From contig JAAMPI010001418.1 in NCBI GenBank assembly GCA_013054445.1, positions 1-14,670 on the forward strand: DNA of 14,670 bases. Reading direction: 5' to 3'. Shown here one piece after another: positions 1 through 8,631 of this stretch. Position 1 is the first letter of the stretch, and each line of letters opens with the position of its first letter. Under the pieces are notes generated by a model that saw nothing but the letters and a program-made list of their open reading frames with translations, made no database searches and was not told the origin of the DNA. Position numbers and translations under genes: made by a program. Source of the stretch: Cudoniella acicularis (lineage: Eukaryota > Ascomycota > Leotiomycetes > Helotiales > Helotiaceae).

Positions 1-1057
1 GGTTTATACTACTGTTTGGGCGCCGTAAAGAGCTGTTGTTAGCAAGGGTATGTGAAGGGTCGAACCAGTGGGATTTCTGCAAAAGGGGGAACAGTACCTG
101 GGCACAAAATATTTGCAATTTTTTGTTTCTACGATAAGTCTTTAATACTAAATTGAAATTGATATAAATCCGAAAAAAAGAGGATAAAGTTGCTGAGTAG
201 GAAGTGGACAATACTGGAATTGAATAGTAATGCCGTAAAGATGTGTGATAATGTAGTTCTTAAATGTCGCACAGAGTCACATAAAACACCTCTTTATATT
301 TCAATCTCCTTCCTCTATGTATTAAGTAGAGTAATATGAAATGGCTTGAATCTGAAATTCTTTATGAAAACACTTCCCGATTTAAGCACCATTAAGTGCT
401 AATAAAAAACTAGTTAGAATATATTGAGATATATAGGGTGTGTTTTGGGACTTTAACTATAAAAACATTTCGAGGTTAATTTAATTAATTGAAGTGTTGT
501 AGGATGTCACAGCTCAGAGCCAAATAAGTTGACGAGACAATACAACTCTCTCCCGCTGTCAGGACCACTGTCTTTGCGTCAGGGCTCCAGATTTATATCG
601 GCACAAAAGTCCTTAAAAAGCAAACCCTTCAACTCTTGTCCTATCAGATATGTTGCAGATTCAATTTCTATCAAAACTGGTGGCCCAATCAATTGCACAC
701 CCCACCTCATTATAAGCGAGCCGAGGGGCAGACGCGAACCCCTATTTACTCCGCAGATGGTCAAATTCGGTATTTCATCGAATCAATACCATCAACTCGG
801 ATAAAAGGGCCAATAAAGGTTAAGCCTATCCGCGGAGTCCACATATAAAGTCTCAAGGGCTGAGTAAGCCCAAAATTGCACCTAGGTCTGGTGGGTAGAT
901 ATCTGCATCTGACATGCAGTGCTTGCTGGACGAAGTCTTCCGGTCCTTTCAAAGAACTGCCACCATCTGAATCTCAATTGAACAATTTCCGACCTGTGTT
1001 TCCCTTTATTCTTTCCCAACATATTCCCAAGAATTCTCGCGAGAACACCAGATTACA
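1..1057. other. AT-rich non-coding stretch and promoter of the first methyltransferase
   Basis: No gene is supported here. Bases 1 to about 530 are strongly AT-rich (one 60-base line I counted is about 28% G+C) with many in-frame stops. From about 530 the composition moves toward that of the rest of the window. The short frames at 529-848 overlap one another on both strands and show no domain or splice pattern. The last 100 bases or so before 1058 are C/T-rich, as in fungal promoters and 5' leaders, and lead into an acceptable start context (ACAATGGC). I found no tRNA and no clear transposon ends. Confidence 0.6.
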
Positions 1058-1726
1058 ATGGCGATCAATCCCGCCCCAGACTACGACAACATAGGCATAA
1101 AATACGAGCACACCTTCGCTCACGACAAAGGACTCCTCAACTTCGTCAAAACCAGCCTGGAATTACTCCCGCCAGACGCCTCTGTCCTCGATATCGGCAG
1201 CGGTACGGGAAAACCGGTTTCTGACACCGTAGTAGCAAGCGGCCGCAAGCTATACGGCATCGATTTGTCGCCGGCGATGATCGAGTTGTGTCGCAAGCAA
1301 GTACCTGGTGGCACGTTTGAGTTGGTAAACATACTGGAATTCACACCCAAGGAACAGTTCAATGCTGCGTTTGCGGTGTTCTCCATGTTTGGCTTCACGC
1401 GCGAGGAAATGAATGAAATGGCTAGGAAGTGGTCGGAGTGGATTGTTCCAGGGGGTTATTTGCTTATTGGGACGATGGCTGCGGATGACTTTCCGACTAA
1501 GCCGCATATGTTGGATGAGGATGGACTGTGTGCCAGAGGAATTGAACATACATTTATGGGGAAGAGAATAGCCAATTTGCTTTATACTAAGAAGGGTTGG
1601 GAAAGTCTTTTGAGGGAGGTGGGATTCGAGGTTGTCGGGACGGAGATGGTTCCTTTTCAGCCGCCAGCGGAGGCGGAATGTGATAATGAGCCGCATTATT
1701 ATATCACTGCTCGGAAGGCATCCTGA
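1058..1726 (+). CDS. Class I SAM-dependent methyltransferase, intronless
   Basis: This 222-residue protein has the seven-strand Rossmann methyltransferase core. Motif I is VLDIGSGTG at residues 43-51, the glycine loop that binds S-adenosylmethionine. The acidic residue after strand 2 is D69 in YGIDLSP. The strand-4 region is around residues 103-110 (AFAVFSMF), and PGGYLLIG at 131-138 is the usual post-motif. The C-terminus ends with the YYITARK strand typical of small-molecule methyltransferases. It has no signal peptide or membrane segment, so it is probably cytosolic. The start is the first ATG in frame, in a good fungal context, and the length is normal for a stand-alone enzyme. There are no introns, unlike most other genes here. 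The substrate cannot be read from the sequence. No biosynthetic core gene lies beside it in this window, so a role in secondary metabolism is open. Confidence 0.88.
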   Translation: MAINPAPDYDNIGIKYEHTFAHDKGLLNFVKTSLELLPPDASVLDIGSGTGKPVSDTVVASGRKLYGIDLSPAMIELCRKQVPGGTFELVNILEFTPKEQFNAAFAVFSMFGFTREEMNEMARKWSEWIVPGGYLLIGTMAADDFPTKPHMLDEDGLCARGIEHTFMGKRIANLLYTKKGWESLLREVGFEVVGTEMVPFQPPAEAECDNEPHYYITARKAS

Positions 1727-2867
1727 AAGTGGTCTTGGTTTAATAAATGAGATTTCTGCGGTACAGACTGGAAAAGTCTTGAAATTAAAACGTGGAGACC
1801 ATACCAGCGACCCCTAGAAGACGTCGTGGTTTTCCACACTCTTCTGAGTATGCTCAGTCTTCCTTCTTGTGAAGTGGAAAGCACCCGACTCGGCCAGATT
1901 TATTCAGCTGTATGTATGACCTCGACCTTTTCTAGATATTGAACAGTAATGGACATCTTGCTTGGGAATTTAGGAGGAACACATGTTTGTAGGCATGTTG
2001 TCATTTCAAGCCACTTAGACACGCTGCTGAATGGTGAGGAATGAATGAGCGCCTGCTTCAGAGAATTTTTCAGGACGTTAGATAGCATTCTCAAATTGAA
2101 TACGTCGTAACTGTTTTGCCAGTGTGCCTTCTTGAAACTTCAAGCACTGAGACGTCCGAGCAAAGCACGACAAAACCCCCATACTGGTAGCTAGTCCGCG
2201 ACTGATTACGATGCCCACGAGCACGCTCGTAGGATGACTGGACGACGGTCCAGCGCTCATTTTTGTATCCTGCCATTGCTCATTGGAAACACCCGGAAAA
2301 CAATTTATTGAGGCTGCTGAACAATGTAACGTGGATATCATACGAAATGCCATAAACCTCCCATTAGGAATTCTTTCTCATCATCGTTGTGGGAGAGCAG
2401 CGGGAACGTGACACAGGCCTCTGGGGATGAACGTTCATCGAAAATAAATTTCTCACGACACCCATAGCCAAGCTGAATGCTTCTAAAGCTGGATTGTGAC
2501 TTTGGCCGTTCATGATTCTAGGCCACTCGGCGCGACGCGAAACACAATTGCTTTGTGAATCCATGATGACAGTGAAGCTGGAGTGAGGGCTTTGTTCCAA
2601 GGCGATGATGCTGCAACCCGGATCCTTCCGGGCCAGTGCCGCGCCGGGATTGATTTCTTGCGACAACTTTTTTGGGTGAAGTCTTCGCCCTCCCCGACCT
2701 CTCCGCCAAATTTTCTACTTGTACTCTATATTTCTTAGACACTTGTCGCGTCGATCGCCGGGTCTGACACGACTTATTCAGCGTCGCGCGTCAATTTGGA
2801 CTTCAATTGACTCCTTTAGAGTTCCAAAAGCACTTTTTCGTCCGCCAATCAGTACATCGACAGAACA
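1727..2867. other. Intergenic stretch with no supported gene; includes the fumarase promoter
   Basis: About 1.1 kb between the methyltransferase stop and the fumarase start. Frames of 60-100 codons occur on the minus strand (for example 2364-2666, 2078-2353 and 2518-2742), but they overlap each other in different frames and I recognise no domain or plausible splice path. The longest (100 codons at 2364-2666) is the only one I would keep in mind as a possible orphan or decayed gene. The 170 bases before 2868 are rich in C, T and CpG and end in GAACAATG, consistent with a housekeeping-type promoter and leader. A CGCGAAA sequence at 2536-2542 resembles an SCB-type cell-cycle element but could easily be chance. 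Confidence 0.55.
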
Positions 2868-4642
2868 ATGATGCTCCGGTCGGCAAGAGGGAGCTGGGCT
2901 GCTCCGCTGTCACGAGCAGGAGCAGCAACTAACCCGAGGACCATCGCCCCTGCCTCAAGGTCCTTTGCTTCGAATTCTCGCACGATTTCACCTGCTGCCA
3001 GATCTTTGACCCCTCGGTCTTTATATAGAACCGTAACCTCCTCAAGCCTTCATTCCGCGGTGAAACAATCGAGTCCTCTTCAACCCCGCTTTGAAAGACA
3101 ATTCCACGCAACAGCATACACAATGGCAAACACAAGAGCAGAGACCGATGCCTTCGGGGAGGTCCAGGTACCGGCGGATAAATATTGGGGAGCTCAGACG
3201 GAGAGGTCTTTGGAAAACTTCAAGATCAACCAGCCTCAAGATCGAATGCCGCCTCCCATCGTGAGGGCATTTGGTATCTTGAAGGGTGCAGCAGCTACCG
3301 TCAACATGCAGTTCGGACTTGGTACGCCTCAAACATACAATTGAAATGCTCAAAAAGCTCACGGTTCGACAGACCCCAAGGTTGGCAAAGCTATCCAAGA
3401 AGCAGCCGCCGAAGTAGCCTCCCTTAAGCTTATCGACCATTTCCCTCTCGTCGTTTGGCAGACAGGCTCTGGAACACAATCGAATATGAATGCCAACGAA
3501 GTCATCTCGAATCGGGCGATTGAAATCTTAGGTGGAACGATGGGAAGCAAGAAGCCGGTACATCCCAATGATCACGTCAACATGAGTGCTTCTTCGAACG
3601 ATACATTCCCCACTGTTATGCACATTGCTGCCGTCTTGGAAATTGAGGAGGAGCTTCTGCCAGCCATCAAGTCTCTTCGAGATGCTCTTCAAGCCAAGGT
3701 TGATGAGTTCGATGCAAAGAAGATCATCAAGATTGGACGAACACATCTTCAAGATGCCACGCCCCTGACTCTCGCTCAGGAATTTTCTGGATATGTTGCA
3801 CAATTGGATTTCGGCGTCAAGAGAGTGGAGTCTTCTCTACCAGATCTCCGACTTCTTGCTCAGGGAGGTACTGCTGTTGGGACAGGAATCAACACCTATA
3901 AAGGGTTCGCTGAAGCTATTGCTGAAGAGGTCACAAAAATGACTGGCACCGAATTTAAGACCGCCCCAAATAAGTTCGAATCGCTTGCGGCACATGATGC
4001 AATTGTGCAAGCTTCCGGATCTCTGAACACCCTGGCAGGTTCTCTCTTCAAAATTGCCCAGGACATAAGATATCTCGGATCTGGACCCCGATGTGGATTG
4101 GGAGAGCTCGCATTGCCTGAAAACGAACCAGGAAGCAGTATCATGCCAGGAAAGGTGAACCCAACTCAATGTGAAGCCTTGACAATGGTCTGCGCTCAGG
4201 TTATTGGCAACCATACTGCGACAACCATTGGCGGCATGAATGGCCAGTTCGAATTGAATGTTTTCAAGCCGCTAGTCATTCGAAACCTACTCCACAGCAT
4301 CCGTATTCTATCTGATGGAATGAGGAGCTTTGAGAAGAATTTAGTTGTTGGCCTACAAGCAAATGAAGAGAAGATCAAGAGCATTTTAAAGGAATCGTAA
4401 GTCCTTCCTGTTTCTATTACAAGTATTTCTCACTAATTTCGTTTGCATCTAGATTGATGTTGGTTACATGCCTCAACCCAAAGATTGGATACGACATGGC
4501 TAGCAAAGTGGCCAAGAACGCTCACAAAAAGGGTTCCACCTTGAAGGAGTCCGCAATGGAGCTGAATGCGTTGAGTGAGCAAGACTTTGATTCATTGGTC
4601 AAGCCGGAGTTGATGATTGGCCCATCGGAATACAAGAAATAG
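2868..4642 (+). CDS. FUM1: Fumarate hydratase, class II, mitochondrial and probably also cytosolic
   Basis: Catalyses the reversible hydration of fumarate to L-malate in the TCA cycle, as a homotetramer. Exons are 2868-3321, 3373-4396 and 4453-4642; introns of 51 bp (GTACGC..ACAG) and 56 bp (GTAAGT..CTAG) restore the conserved joins GLDPKVG and KESLMLV. The product is 555 residues. Residues 1-85 form an Arg/Ser/Ala-rich presequence with eleven Arg and only one acidic residue. M86 starts the conserved enzyme ([13 protein letters not shown]). The catalytic core is intact: [10 protein letters not shown] substrate loop, [10 protein letters not shown] with H276, and the signature [11 protein letters not shown] at 405-415 with active-site S406 and K412. 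The internal ATG at 3123 lies in CACAATGGC, a near-ideal fungal context, so dual localisation by alternative starts is likely. The gene converges on the zinc transporter. Gene identity is near certain; the dual-start use is inferred. Confidence 0.97.
3322..3372 (+). other. Fumarase intron 1 (51 bp)
   Basis: Donor GTACGC and acceptor GACAG. Reading through the intron gives a stop at 3342-3344. Removing it joins the conserved QFGL to [12 protein letters not shown], the normal class II fumarase sequence. Confidence 0.93.
4397..4452 (+). other. Fumarase intron 2 (56 bp)
   Basis: Donor GTAAGT, branch-like CACTAAT, acceptor CATCTAG. Splicing joins KSILKES to [14 protein letters not shown], the conserved C-terminal region of fumarase. 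Confidence 0.95.
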
Positions 4643-5189
4643 GAGCTTTGTTAAAATGGATGATGGATCAGAGTTTGTTGTTCTATCCTCGGTTCTTGTA
4701 TATATATCCAGAACACGTACAGGTTCTTAACGGAGTAACTCTTAGATGTATAAATGAGGGAATCAATTATATCAGCAGCCCTGGGGAATCGGGGCTCAGA
4801 GTTTCGTGTTTTCTGCAAATCTAGGTATGCATTTAATGCTTCTTCCTTTCGAGGTATCCTTTTTATGTATGAGAATGTCTTGCGTGGTTATTCTCTTATT
4901 ATGCCATCACTACCACAAGCACGTCTTTATCCTGCACTGTTTTTCATCACTAAGTGACGGATCTAATGCTTTGTTGTCTCTGGTATTTGTTTCGATTATA
5001 AGGCATTAATAACGAGTAAGCCAACTACTTCGAGCAAGCCAGGGAAATCACGGGGGATTTGATACTGTTCGGCTACTGTAAGCGGGCAATTCCATCTTCG
5101 TTATAACTCAACATTCTAATTGCAGTTTTAGTCTTCCAATATCACAGGTTGCATAAACCTCCACAAGCTTCCTTCCAACCCTCCATTAT
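4643..5189. other. Shared 3' region between convergent fumarase and ZIP transporter genes
   Basis: No gene is supported. The 547 bases hold the 3' untranslated regions of fumarase (reading right) and of the ZIP transporter (reading left). The part next to fumarase is AT-rich, with TGTATATATATCC near 4697, a plausible 3'-end or RNA-binding signal. The small frames at 4754-5009 overlap each other and lack any family features. Confidence 0.6.
4697..4704 (+). promoter_or_regulatory. Possible Puf-protein binding element in the fumarase 3' UTR
   Basis: TGTATATA matches the UGUANAUA core recognised by Puf3-type RNA-binding proteins and lies about 55 bases after the fumarase stop. Puf proteins are known to control mRNAs for mitochondrial proteins in fungi, which fits the gene. 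The sequence sits in an AT-rich run, so chance occurrence or a role as a polyadenylation efficiency element (also TATATA-like) is equally possible. Confidence 0.35.
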
Positions 5190-6484
5190 TTACGCCCACT
5201 TCCCCAACAATGCCATAACCCCAGCACCAAGAAGCACACAAACAACCATGAATGTCAAACGCTTCGAGCTTCTTGTCAGTTCAGGATTGAAAAGGAAGTC
5301 TCTTGCCAGCAACTCCACCAAGCCAGTGTAGATCAGAATCCCAGCCGAAATGGCATCCAGCACACCGCTCACAACATTCGCCGTAAAACTACCGGGATTG
5401 TACGTCGTCCGCAAACCCAGGCCGATAGCAATGGCAATCGGAGTCGTCAATCCATACCCGGTGCACAAAAACCAAGGCAGCCATCTCAACCGCTTCGGAA
5501 AGGGGATAGCCGACATCCTCGCCCCTATTCCCAACCCTTCGAACGACTGGTGGAACACGAGAACGGGGTACAGGGTGCTGAATTCGCTGCCTGTGGTTCC
5601 AAGGTTGAGACCGATGATTACGCTGTGGAAGATGACGCCGAATTCAAGGATGAGGAAGGCGGCGATTTGCTGTTGGAAGGAGCGCTCTTCGAGTTCGGCA
5701 TCGGAGGGTGTCACGGTGGTGCTTTTCTCCGGGTCGGAGTTGTATGGGTCGGAGCCGTCTTTCTTTGAGCTGCTTGGGAGGTCCTTCTGTGTTTGTGCTG
5801 CTGAGATAGCCGCATGCATGGCATCGTCCTAAGTGGGGTTAGCTTGATATAAAGAAGATAATGGAGGGGAGTAGCAAGGCGCACCTGATCTCCTGAATGG
5901 AGCTGGTTGTGAGTAAGGGAGCGCGGTCTTCCGGCTGGAACCTCGTCGTCCTGGCCAGGGTGATCGGTGATGATGTCCTCAACGTTCTGGTGGTTGTGGG
6001 CGAATCCGTATTTGTGATCAACATATCGTTCAGCAGCGAAGTCCATAAGGAAGACCATGGTGACGGACATCAGCACGATTGCTGGGCACCAGGAATAGTC
6101 TGCCCAGTGGCCTGTCATGCCCACGCATGTTTGAGGTCCGATCTCGCTGTATGCTGGGTCGAGCAGACTGCTTCTTATCAGTATGGATCAGGAGGGGGTG
6201 GTTCTGGGAGCGTACTGTATGAAAGCCGTAGCAATGATGACACCAGCACCGAAGTATCGTGCGAACAGATACACATAGATGTTGATTCTGACCCATCGTA
6301 CACGGGCAGCAACGACCGGGAAGAAAGTAGCAGCTGAAGAGACAATGAGGATCACAAAAAGGGCGGAAATGCGGGCTCCCAGCTGGCCATTGTAATCGTT
6401 CGCGCCCTGGTTCAGATAGCAGATGATAGCGGCGGGATCGGCTGTGTCCAGGTCGACGCTGGAGGGGTCAAAGTCTGCAGACAT
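5190..6484 (-). CDS. ZIP-family zinc/iron transporter (Zrt1/Zrt2-like)
   Basis: A membrane protein that would import Zn2+ (or Fe2+) into the cytosol. Exons in gene order are 6484-6216, 6167-5885 and 5828-5190, removing introns of 48 and 56 bp and giving 396 residues. Splicing restores the conserved TM2 join ATAFIHLLDPAY and the downstream PQTCVGMTGHWADY. TM4 carries HSVIIGLNLG (H252, G257) and TM5 carries HQSFEGLGIG (H277, E281), the paired metal-site motifs of ZIP proteins. About eight membrane spans are expected. The loop between TM3 and TM4 (about residues 130-235) is acidic with scattered His (AHNH, TDH, LHSG), not the dense (HX)n cluster of many relatives. The start gives the usual short extracellular N-terminus before TM1. 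Its upstream region contains CAAGGT elements like those bound by fungal zinc regulators. Family certain; zinc versus iron specificity is inferred. Confidence 0.95.
5829..5884 (-). other. ZIP transporter intron 2 (56 bp)
   Basis: On the minus strand it begins GTGCGC, carries the branch site GCTAAC and ends ACTTAG. It lies in the variable cytosolic loop and joins SGDQ to DDAMHAA in frame, leading into TM4. The frame fits exactly, but because the loop is variable the exact join rests on splice signals alone. Confidence 0.88.
6168..6215 (-). other. ZIP transporter intron 1 (48 bp)
   Basis: On the minus strand it begins GTACGC, has a branch-like TACTGATAA and ends AAGCAG. Splicing forms H90 and restores the conserved TAFIHLLDPA of ZIP transporters. 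Confidence 0.93.
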
Positions 6485-6954
6485 CTTGGGCTTGTACCTT
6501 CACTGATGTTCAATGTTCAAGGTTCGGGACTGAGATGGAAGCAGAGCGGAAGGCTGGCTTATGAACTTTCACGTAGATAAGGGAGGTCTATATCACGTAA
6601 AATAAAAAAAAGGGCGCTGTAGGGGCATGGTGTTGCGAGTTCTAGTTCGTTGTTTGCAAGAGGGAGGTGAAAATACAGTGGGGATGGGGACCTTGTTGGC
6701 CATGGTCCGCCAACAAAGCTGATGGAGGTCAGAGAGGTTCTCGTCACTGCACCTCTTTTATCGGGGCCCACCTGCACCCGCAGCCTCCATTCCTCGCTAA
6801 GCCTGATTAGAGTACAGAAGTTGCCAGCATCAAAAGTTTGGTTGGACTCCAGAGCCCGGATTTCTAATGCTGCGTCTCGCGGTCTCCCCTCCGGCTCCGG
6901 ACATCCCCCACACCTGGACATCAAGGTACCCAAAATCCTGCAAAACGAAAACTC
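6485..6954. other. Promoter region of the ZIP transporter and 3' region of the MFS gene
   Basis: No gene is supported in these 470 bases. They hold the 5' leader and promoter of the ZIP gene and the 3' untranslated region of the MFS gene, which is transcribed in the same direction. An A-rich tract near 6600, a GATAAG (6576-6581) and three CAAGGT/ACCTTG hexamers are visible. Confidence 0.6.
6496..6523 (-). promoter_or_regulatory. Candidate zinc-responsive element: inverted ACCTT..AAGGT near the ZIP start
   Basis: ACCTT at 6496-6500 and AAGGT at 6519-6523 form an inverted pair just upstream of the transporter start. AAGGT is part of CAAGGT (6518-6523). The yeast Zap1 element has ACCTT and AAGGT as its two halves, and Aspergillus ZafA is reported to use a CAAGGT core. 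Further hexamers lie at 6690-6695 and 6922-6927. The spacing here is longer than in the yeast palindrome, and the pair may lie in the 5' leader, so function is unproven. Confidence 0.4.
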
Positions 6955-8631
6955 TCACTCAGCAATGAAAGCGTCCATGGTTGCAGCTGCAGCAGCCAGG
7001 GCACCGCTGCAGATGATGAAGACGTTCTCTCGGTGTCGCAGCCCTGCAAACGTATTATTATCTCAATCAATATTGCTTGAAGGGGAAGGTTCAAAATTAC
7101 CATCTTTCGTGAGCACCAGGCCGAGCACGACAAAGATATTCAACGGGATTCGCAAGATACCATAAATCTTAGCTCGGACCCCGTCCTCGATAATCTTCTC
7201 TTTCAGGTGGGCAATGCTTGGAAAATAGACTCCACAGCAGACTTCGAAGATGCAGAAGCACCAGAACGTGGCCGCTTTATTGTGGGTTAGGACGGGCACG
7301 ATGAAGCAGCCACTCGCGACAAAAAGAGTAACGATAAGCAGTTTCGACGAGGACACAACCCATCGACTACTTCTAAGTGATGAGTAATAGGTGAAGAACA
7401 TCGAGCCGAGCATCATGGCACACATCAGAACTGCGAATATGATTCCGAACGGCAACTCCTGGCCCAATCCGGCTTCCTCGTGTGACAGTTTCAGAGCAGG
7501 GAATTTGAAGAAAATCCACAAGTACATGGAGCCTTCAAAACAGGACGAGGCTAGGCAGAGAGCCCAAAGGCGTTTGTCTAAATGGTCACCGTTAGCATAC
7601 TCCACTCGGGGTTCTCAAGGTGCTCGCTTACCAGCGAGGATGTACTGAAAGCCATTCTTGTGTTCCTTTTCCTCATCTTCCTTCTCATCCAACAATTCGA
7701 CGCTAGAGGCACCTTTGTGGGCCGAGTCTCCGTAGTTTTCGTTCTACATATGTTAACATTAATCTCAGGAAACCCGCAGCGGACTTACCCATCGTCTTGA
7801 AATGGAGCTAAACGCCAAAAGGAGCAATACAATCGCAGCCATGAAAGGTGCCGTCTGAGTCTTAAGGAAGTCTGCGAGCTCCTGAGCAAATAGGCCTGCA
7901 AGTATCGCAACTACCCCGTTCAATGTTGTCATTATGCCGAAGATATCACTCAAAGAGCCGGCTTCTTCCAGATGTTGACGATGGAATTCCGTTACCATCC
8001 AGCTCTCAAATACACTGTACATCAGAGTTGTGGAGAGACCACCCAAAATCCGTCCAATGAATAAGATGAAAATGGAGTCGAACAGAATTGTACAACAGGA
8101 CAATGAATATGCAACGCAAAAGAACAGACAGGCTGCTCGACGCCCATAACGGTCTGCGAGGGATCCAACGAACGAGGCCGAGATGGCAGCGGCCATAAAT
8201 CCGGTCATGAAAAGTTGGGCGACTGTCTCTTCAGCCAATCCTTTTTGATCTTTCCACAAGTCAGCAACTTCATTCTTATATATTGCAGGACATGCATACC
8301 TTTATAGACAGGATATATAAAAGGACCCTTCAAACAGTCAGTCACAATTTTCAAGATTATTTTGGAAACGATATACCTGAAGCCAATCGGCACCAAAGAC
8401 CAAAAGATACACAGGCAAAAACTTCTTCTTGAATTGCCATATCACCGCTTCACCAGCGGTGATTGATGCTCGAGCAGCTTCATCATCTGCGTTGTGCTTT
8501 TTGGCAGCTCTCCTTCTACGGCGATGCTCAAGGTAAACCAAGCATGAGTTGAAAAGTACGAAGACGACGAGGTTGTATTCATAGAAAGCCATTATGAAAT
8601 TGTCGAGAGGACTGGAATAATCATAGCACAT
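6955..8631 (-). CDS. MFSD5/MOT2-type major facilitator (molybdate-anion transporter family)
   Basis: A 12-span carrier of the MFS_5 group whose animal and algal members (MFSD5, MOT2) are linked to molybdate uptake. Exons in gene order are 8631-8377, 8327-8300, 8249-7789, 7743-7632, 7577-7101 and 7043-6955; introns of 49, 50, 45, 54 and 57 bp give 473 residues in perfect frame. Splicing restores the conserved GADWLQGPFIYPVYKDQKGL region and the MFS signature GSLADRYGRR at 123-132 (TM2-TM3 loop). SRRWNENYGD precedes the central cytosolic loop, which is acidic and Lys-rich. The C-terminal half carries GGLST-like and SIAHLKEKIIEDGVRAKIYGILRIP-type segments typical of the group. A second Met (codon at 8592-8590, MAFYEYN) may be the true start. 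It lies near the zinc transporter in the same direction, but a joint role is not shown. Family assignment is strong; the substrate is inferred. Confidence 0.93.
8300..8327 (-). other. 28-nt internal exon of the MFS gene
   Basis: This short second exon encodes GPFIYPVYK plus the first base of the next codon, the conserved continuation of GADWLQ in this transporter group. It is flanked by a 49-bp intron (8328-8376, GTATAT..GAAG, branch CTGAC) and a 50-bp intron (8250-8299, GTATGC..AAAG, branch GCTGAC). Skipping it would shift the frame, so its inclusion is required for a functional protein. Confidence 0.9.

Noticed and set aside
721..745. tRNA T-arm-like sequence on the minus strand (GGGGTTCG)
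   Set aside because: The loop between the GGGG and CCCC arms is too long for a T-loop, and no acceptor, anticodon or D-arm can be fitted around it.
748..838. Inverted ACTCCGC / GCGGAGT as transposon ends
   Set aside because: The arms are only seven bases, the enclosed DNA has no transposon features, and no target-site duplication is visible.
1120..1696. Minus-strand frames opposite the first methyltransferase
   Set aside because: They are shadows of a clear methyltransferase gene on the + strand.
3837..4214. Minus-strand 125-codon frame inside fumarase
   Set aside because: It is antisense to the conserved fumarase core and shows no family features of its own.
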